Source of the DNA: Chitinophagales bacterium
Lineage (GTDB): Bacteria > Bacteroidota > Bacteroidia > Chitinophagales > Chitinophagaceae
Direction: 5' to 3'
Length of the DNA stretch: 64,000 bases
Assembly (NCBI GenBank): GCA_017303455.1
Contig: JAFLBM010000019.1
Span: 1 to 64,000, forward strand
Below the pieces are notes generated by a model. The model did no database searches. It saw only the letters and a list, made by a program, of their open reading frames with translations, and was not told where the DNA came from. Positions 60,734 to 64,000 of the stretch are shown here, one piece after another; position 1 is the stretch's first letter, and each line of letters begins with the position of its first letter. A program made the translations under genes and the position numbers.

Positions 60734-62221
60734 ATGGCAAACGATACAAATAAGTTCCAGGCGATCATTTCGCATTGCAAGGAATACGGGTTCATTTTCC
60801 CCAGCAGCGAGATCTATGACGGGCTGCAGGCGGTCTATGATTATGGCCAGATGGGCAGTGAACTGAAAAAGAATATCAAAGACTACTGGTGGAAGAGCAT
60901 GACGCAACTCCAGGATAATATTGTGGGTATTGATGCAGCTATTTTTATGCATCCCACCACCTGGAAGGCCAGCGGCCACGTTGATAATTTCAACGACCCG
61001 ATGATCGATAATAAGGATAGTAAGAAAAGATACAGGGTGGATCATTTGATCGAAGCATTTGCAGAAGAACAGAAAACAACGGGCAATGAGCAACTGGCGA
61101 ATGATGTTCTTGCGCAGATGGATGCTTTGCTGGCAAAAGATGATTTTGCCGGTTTAAAAAAACTGATCGAGGATAATAAAATGAAATGTGCCATCAGCGG
61201 CACGGGCAACTGGACTGATATCCGCCAGTTCAACCTCATGTTCTCTACAGAGTTTGGCTCCATGGAGACTGCTGAAATCCCCCCTGCGGGGGGTGGGGGG
61301 GCTAATAAAGTGTACCTGCGGCCTGAAACCGCACAGGGTATCTTCGTCAACTTCCTGAATGTGCAGAAAACAGGACGCATGAAAATACCTTTTGGTATTG
61401 CACAGATCGGTAAGGCTTTCCGGAATGAGATTGTAGCAAGACAGTTTATTTTCCGCATGCGGGAATTTGAACAGATGGAAATGCAGTTCTTCATCCGCCC
61501 CGGCACACAGAAAGAATGGTATGAAAAATGGAAAGCCACAAGACTGGAATGGCATCAATCCTTAGGTATCCCGGCTGAAAAATATCGTTACCATGATCAT
61601 GTGAAGCTGGCGCACTATGCCGATGCAGCCTGTGATATTGAATTTGAATTCCCGATTGGTTTCAAAGAACTGGAAGGCATTCACAGCAGAACCGACTTCG
61701 ATTTGAAACAACACCAGGAATACAGCAAGAAAAAGCAACAGTATTTCGATAATGATATTGACCCGGCCACCGGCAAACCTTATGGTAATTATATACCGTA
61801 TGTAATTGAAACATCGATCGGTTTAGACCGGATGTTCCTTGCTGTTGTCAGTCATGCTTATGAAGAGCAGGACCTCAGCACCCCGGAAAAACCCGACAGC
61901 CGGGTGGTCCTGAAATTCCCGGCCAAACTGGCCCCGATCAAACTGGCGGTATTACCCCTGACCAAGAAAGATGGCCTGCCGGAAATTGCCGAACAGATCA
62001 TGACAGACCTGAAACCGCATTTCCGCTGTTTCTATGAAGAAAAGGATTCCATTGGTAAACGGTACCGCCGGATGGATGCACTCGGAACCCCGTTTTGTGT
62101 AACGGTCGATCACCAGACCAAAGAAGATAATACCGTAACGATCCGTCACCGGGATTCGATGGAGCAGGAAAGAGTTCCTATCGGAAAGCTAAAAGAGATA
62201 GTCTTGTCTGCAATTGGATAA
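60734..62221 (+). CDS. glyS: Glycine-tRNA ligase (class II, alpha-2 type)
   Basis: The 495-residue enzyme charges tRNA-Gly. Class II motifs appear as motif 2-like FRNEIVARQFIFRMREFEQMEMQFF and motif 3-like ETSIGLDRMFLAV; the eukaryotic/archaeal-like homodimer form is about this length. An unusual stretch, EIPPAGGGGAN at residues 181-191, is encoded by a palindromic repeat placed in the loop before the conserved KVYLRPETAQGIF. Start 60734 (MANDTNKFQAII) is preferred over TTG 60725. Confidence 0.95.
   Translation: MANDTNKFQAIISHCKEYGFIFPSSEIYDGLQAVYDYGQMGSELKKNIKDYWWKSMTQLQDNIVGIDAAIFMHPTTWKASGHVDNFNDPMIDNKDSKKRYRVDHLIEAFAEEQKTTGNEQLANDVLAQMDALLAKDDFAGLKKLIEDNKMKCAISGTGNWTDIRQFNLMFSTEFGSMETAEIPPAGGGGANKVYLRPETAQGIFVNFLNVQKTGRMKIPFGIAQIGKAFRNEIVARQFIFRMREFEQMEMQFFIRPGTQKEWYEKWKATRLEWHQSLGIPAEKYRYHDHVKLAHYADAACDIEFEFPIGFKELEGIHSRTDFDLKQHQEYSKKKQQYFDNDIDPATGKPYGNYIPYVIETSIGLDRMFLAVVSHAYEEQDLSTPEKPDSRVVLKFPAKLAPIKLAVLPLTKKDGLPEIAEQIMTDLKPHFRCFYEEKDSIGKRYRRMDALGTPFCVTVDHQTKEDNTVTIRHRDSMEQERVPIGKLKEIVLSAIG
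61278..61301 (+). repeat. G/C-rich palindromic repeat in frame in glyS
   Basis: TCCCCCCTGCGGGGGGTGGGGGGG has the same C-arm, TGCG loop, G-arm and G-tail as the copy in mazG. It adds about eight codons and keeps the frame. Confidence 0.55.
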
Positions 62222-62243
62222 AACAATATAACCTGTTAAATAG

Positions 62244-62275
62244 TAAGCCCGGAGTAAACATGCTCGGGGCTTTTT
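62244..62275 (+). terminator. Intrinsic terminator of glyS
   Basis: AAGCCCGGAG and CTCGGGGCTT (one mismatch) form a 10-bp stem around TAAACATG, followed by a T-run. Confidence 0.8.
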
Positions 62276-62380
62276 AATTTCCATCCCATTCAAAATCAAG
62301 TTTCCGCCTGATGAAGGTCAGTCTGTGCCGGGCAGGGTATTTCTACTTTGCCCTATCATTTAAGACTTAAAACTTCATAT

Positions 62381-64000
62381 ATGGAAACGATCACCAAGGC
62401 GGCTCCCACTGCCGGGAAATCAAAAAATAAGGAAGTGGTTACCGCCATCATGGATGGAAACGAAGCTGCCTCCTATATTGCCTACAAAACCAGCGAGGTT
62501 TGCGCCATTTACCCGATCACTCCTTCTTCTGCCATGGGCGAATGGGCCGATGAGTGGAGCAGTAACGAAGTGAAAAATATTTACGACGAAGTTCCCAAGA
62601 TCATCGAAATGCAGAGTGAAGCCGGTGCTGCCGGAGCCATTCACGGGGCATTACAAGGCGGGGCATTGGCTTCCACCTTTACCTGTTCGCAGGGTTTGCT
62701 GCTGATGATCCCCAATATGTACAAGATCGCCGGTGAATTAACACCTACTGTTTTTCATATTGCTGCCCGGACCTTAGCCACCCATGCCTTGTCGATTTTT
62801 GGTGATCACAGTGATGTGATGGCGGTCCGTTCCACCGGTTTTGCCATGTTATTTGGCAATAACCCGCAGGAAGCACATGATATGGCGATGATCGCCACTT
62901 CAGCCACTCTCCGTTCAAGAATTCCTTTCCTGAATATATTCGATGGTTTCCGCACTTCCCATGAACTGAACCAGGTGGAAGTATTACCGGATAATATTAT
63001 CAAAGCGATGATCAATGAAGACGATGTGAACAAGCACCGTCAGCGTTCATTGAACCCTGAGCATCCTTTTATAAGAGGTACTGCACAGAATCCGGATGTG
63101 TTCTTCCAGAGCCGTGAAGCCTGCAACAAATTTCATTGGGCTGTTCCCGATATCGTGGAAGAAACTATGAAAGACTTCGGTAAACTTACCGGCCGTTATT
63201 ACAAACCGTTTGAATACCATGGCCACCCGCATCCCGATCGTGTTATTATCATGATGGGTTCCGGTGCAGAGACCGTGAAAGAAACCGTGGATTATGTCAA
63301 TAAGATGGGTAAGACAGTTGGTGTGCTTATCGTTCACCTGTATCGTCCCTTCTCTATTAAGCATTTTATTGATACCCTGCCCAAATCAGTAACAAGTATT
63401 GCAGTACTGGATCGTTGTAAAGAACCTAATGCGATCGGTGAGCCTTTATATATGGATGTGGTGAATGCACTGAATGAATCACAGGAAAATCATCATGCCC
63501 ATGTTATTGGTGGCCGTTATGGTCTTTCTTCCAAAGAATTCACTCCGGGCATGGTAAGAGGTATCTATGCTGAAATGAAGAAAAAGCATCCGAAACAACA
63601 CTTCACCATCGGTATTGAAGATGATGTGACCCATACAAGTTTGCATTACGACAAAGATTTCTCTTTGGAATCACAACACCTGTTCCGTGGTTTGTTCTAT
63701 GGTCTCGGTGCTGATGGTACCGTTAGTGCCAATAAGAACTCGATCAAGATCGTGGGTGATGTGACCGATTATCATGTGCAGGGTTATTTTGTATATGATT
63801 CCAAGAAATCAGGTTCACTGACAGTATCCCATTTACGGTTCAGTAAACACCCGATTCGTTCTACCTACCTGGTTGACTCTGCTAATTTTGTGGCTTGTCA
63901 CCATTTTAATTACCTGAAGAAATATGATGTATTAAAATATGCAGAAGACGGTGCTACTTTCTTATTGAATGCGCCTTATGCAGTGGATGAGGTTTGGGCG
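62381..64000 (+). CDS. nifJ: Pyruvate:ferredoxin/flavodoxin oxidoreductase, N-terminal 540 codons (runs off the window)
   Basis: The start MKT-like METITKAAPTAGKSKNKE is followed by the PFOR domain I block CAIYPITPSSAMGEWADEW, IIEMQSEAGAAGAIHGALQGGALASTFTCSQGL, FGDHSDVMAVRSTGFAML and later GFRTSHELNQ. A gap at the core region leads into domain II sequence (IMMGSGAETVKETVDYVNKMGK) and then the domain III start. It oxidises pyruvate to acetyl-CoA with reduction of ferredoxin or flavodoxin. The large C-terminal domains with iron-sulfur and TPP sites lie beyond the window. A close 2-oxoglutarate enzyme is less likely given the single-chain layout. Confidence 0.93.
   Translation, partial: METITKAAPTAGKSKNKEVVTAIMDGNEAASYIAYKTSEVCAIYPITPSSAMGEWADEWSSNEVKNIYDEVPKIIEMQSEAGAAGAIHGALQGGALASTFTCSQGLLLMIPNMYKIAGELTPTVFHIAARTLATHALSIFGDHSDVMAVRSTGFAMLFGNNPQEAHDMAMIATSATLRSRIPFLNIFDGFRTSHELNQVEVLPDNIIKAMINEDDVNKHRQRSLNPEHPFIRGTAQNPDVFFQSREACNKFHWAVPDIVEETMKDFGKLTGRYYKPFEYHGHPHPDRVIIMMGSGAETVKETVDYVNKMGKTVGVLIVHLYRPFSIKHFIDTLPKSVTSIAVLDRCKEPNAIGEPLYMDVVNALNESQENHHAHVIGGRYGLSSKEFTPGMVRGIYAEMKKKHPKQHFTIGIEDDVTHTSLHYDKDFSLESQHLFRGLFYGLGADGTVSANKNSIKIVGDVTDYHVQGYFVYDSKKSGSLTVSHLRFSKHPIRSTYLVDSANFVACHHFNYLKKYDVLKYAEDGATFLLNAPYAVDEVWA

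Noticed and set aside
1..64000. CRISPR array, tRNA, rRNA, prophage or insertion sequence
   Set aside because: No regularly spaced direct repeats, no cloverleaf or rRNA sequence, and no transposase, integrase or phage gene was found.

Overview
The window comes from a member of the Bacteroidota, most likely the Chitinophagia/Chitinophagaceae. Pointers are secreted proteins with type IX sorting domains, a PorP/SprF outer-membrane protein, a BshA-type bacillithiol glycosyltransferase, many probable promoters of the Bacteroidota form TTTG-N19-23-TAnnTTTG, and weak or absent Shine-Dalgarno sequences. This placement is inferred from gene content. No rRNA, tRNA, CRISPR array, phage or insertion sequence was seen. 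Genes are densely packed.

Region 1 (1-13.7 kb): the start of bshA, an M28 peptidase and an M1 aminopeptidase with a sorting domain, then a ten-gene, minus-strand arginine operon: GNAT acetyltransferase, argG, argC, a NamZ/DUF1343 gene, argD, a small membrane protein, argF', argB, argE, argH. Most genes overlap or abut. Residue 90 of ArgF' is Val, which favours succinylated over acetylated intermediates. Between the predicted promoter and the first gene is a 40-codon ORF with four Arg codons in a six-codon run, followed by two mutually exclusive hairpins: a candidate arginine leader peptide/attenuator.

Region 2 (13.7-33.9 kb): housekeeping and envelope genes. These are an RsmI-like methyltransferase, an EI24 membrane protein, an alkyladenine DNA glycosylase, a DASS transporter, PorP/SprF, upp, anmK, a LiaF-like/DUF4288/LytS-LytTR operon, adenine deaminase, a large sortilin/BNR-repeat protein, a desaturase, a GH109-like Tat-exported protein and trmD.

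Region 3 (34.1-50.4 kb): an OmpR/EnvZ-type two-component pair, a tandem universal stress protein and a TPR protein are followed by a nitrous-oxide respiration island. It holds a c-type cytochrome, clade II (Sec-type) nosZ, a fasciclin lipoprotein, a NosL fused to a membrane domain, nosD, nosF, nosY and a RIC/ScdA di-iron repair gene. A divergent Rrf2 regulator with three cysteines, a second RIC gene and a PAS histidine kinase lie beside it. The island would reduce N2O to N2 and repair nitrosative damage. No nitrite or NO reductase is in the window.

Region 4 (50.5-64 kb): a 1.1 kb-residue outer-membrane protein, an MBL hydrolase with a degenerate second copy of its own 3' end, an AT-rich orphan, a flippase, a di-heme cytochrome c peroxidase, arfB and dtd (back-to-back promoters), mazG, glyS and the first 540 codons of a pyruvate:ferredoxin oxidoreductase. 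Short G/C-rich palindromic repeats occur between genes and appear to sit in frame inside anmK, mazG and glyS.
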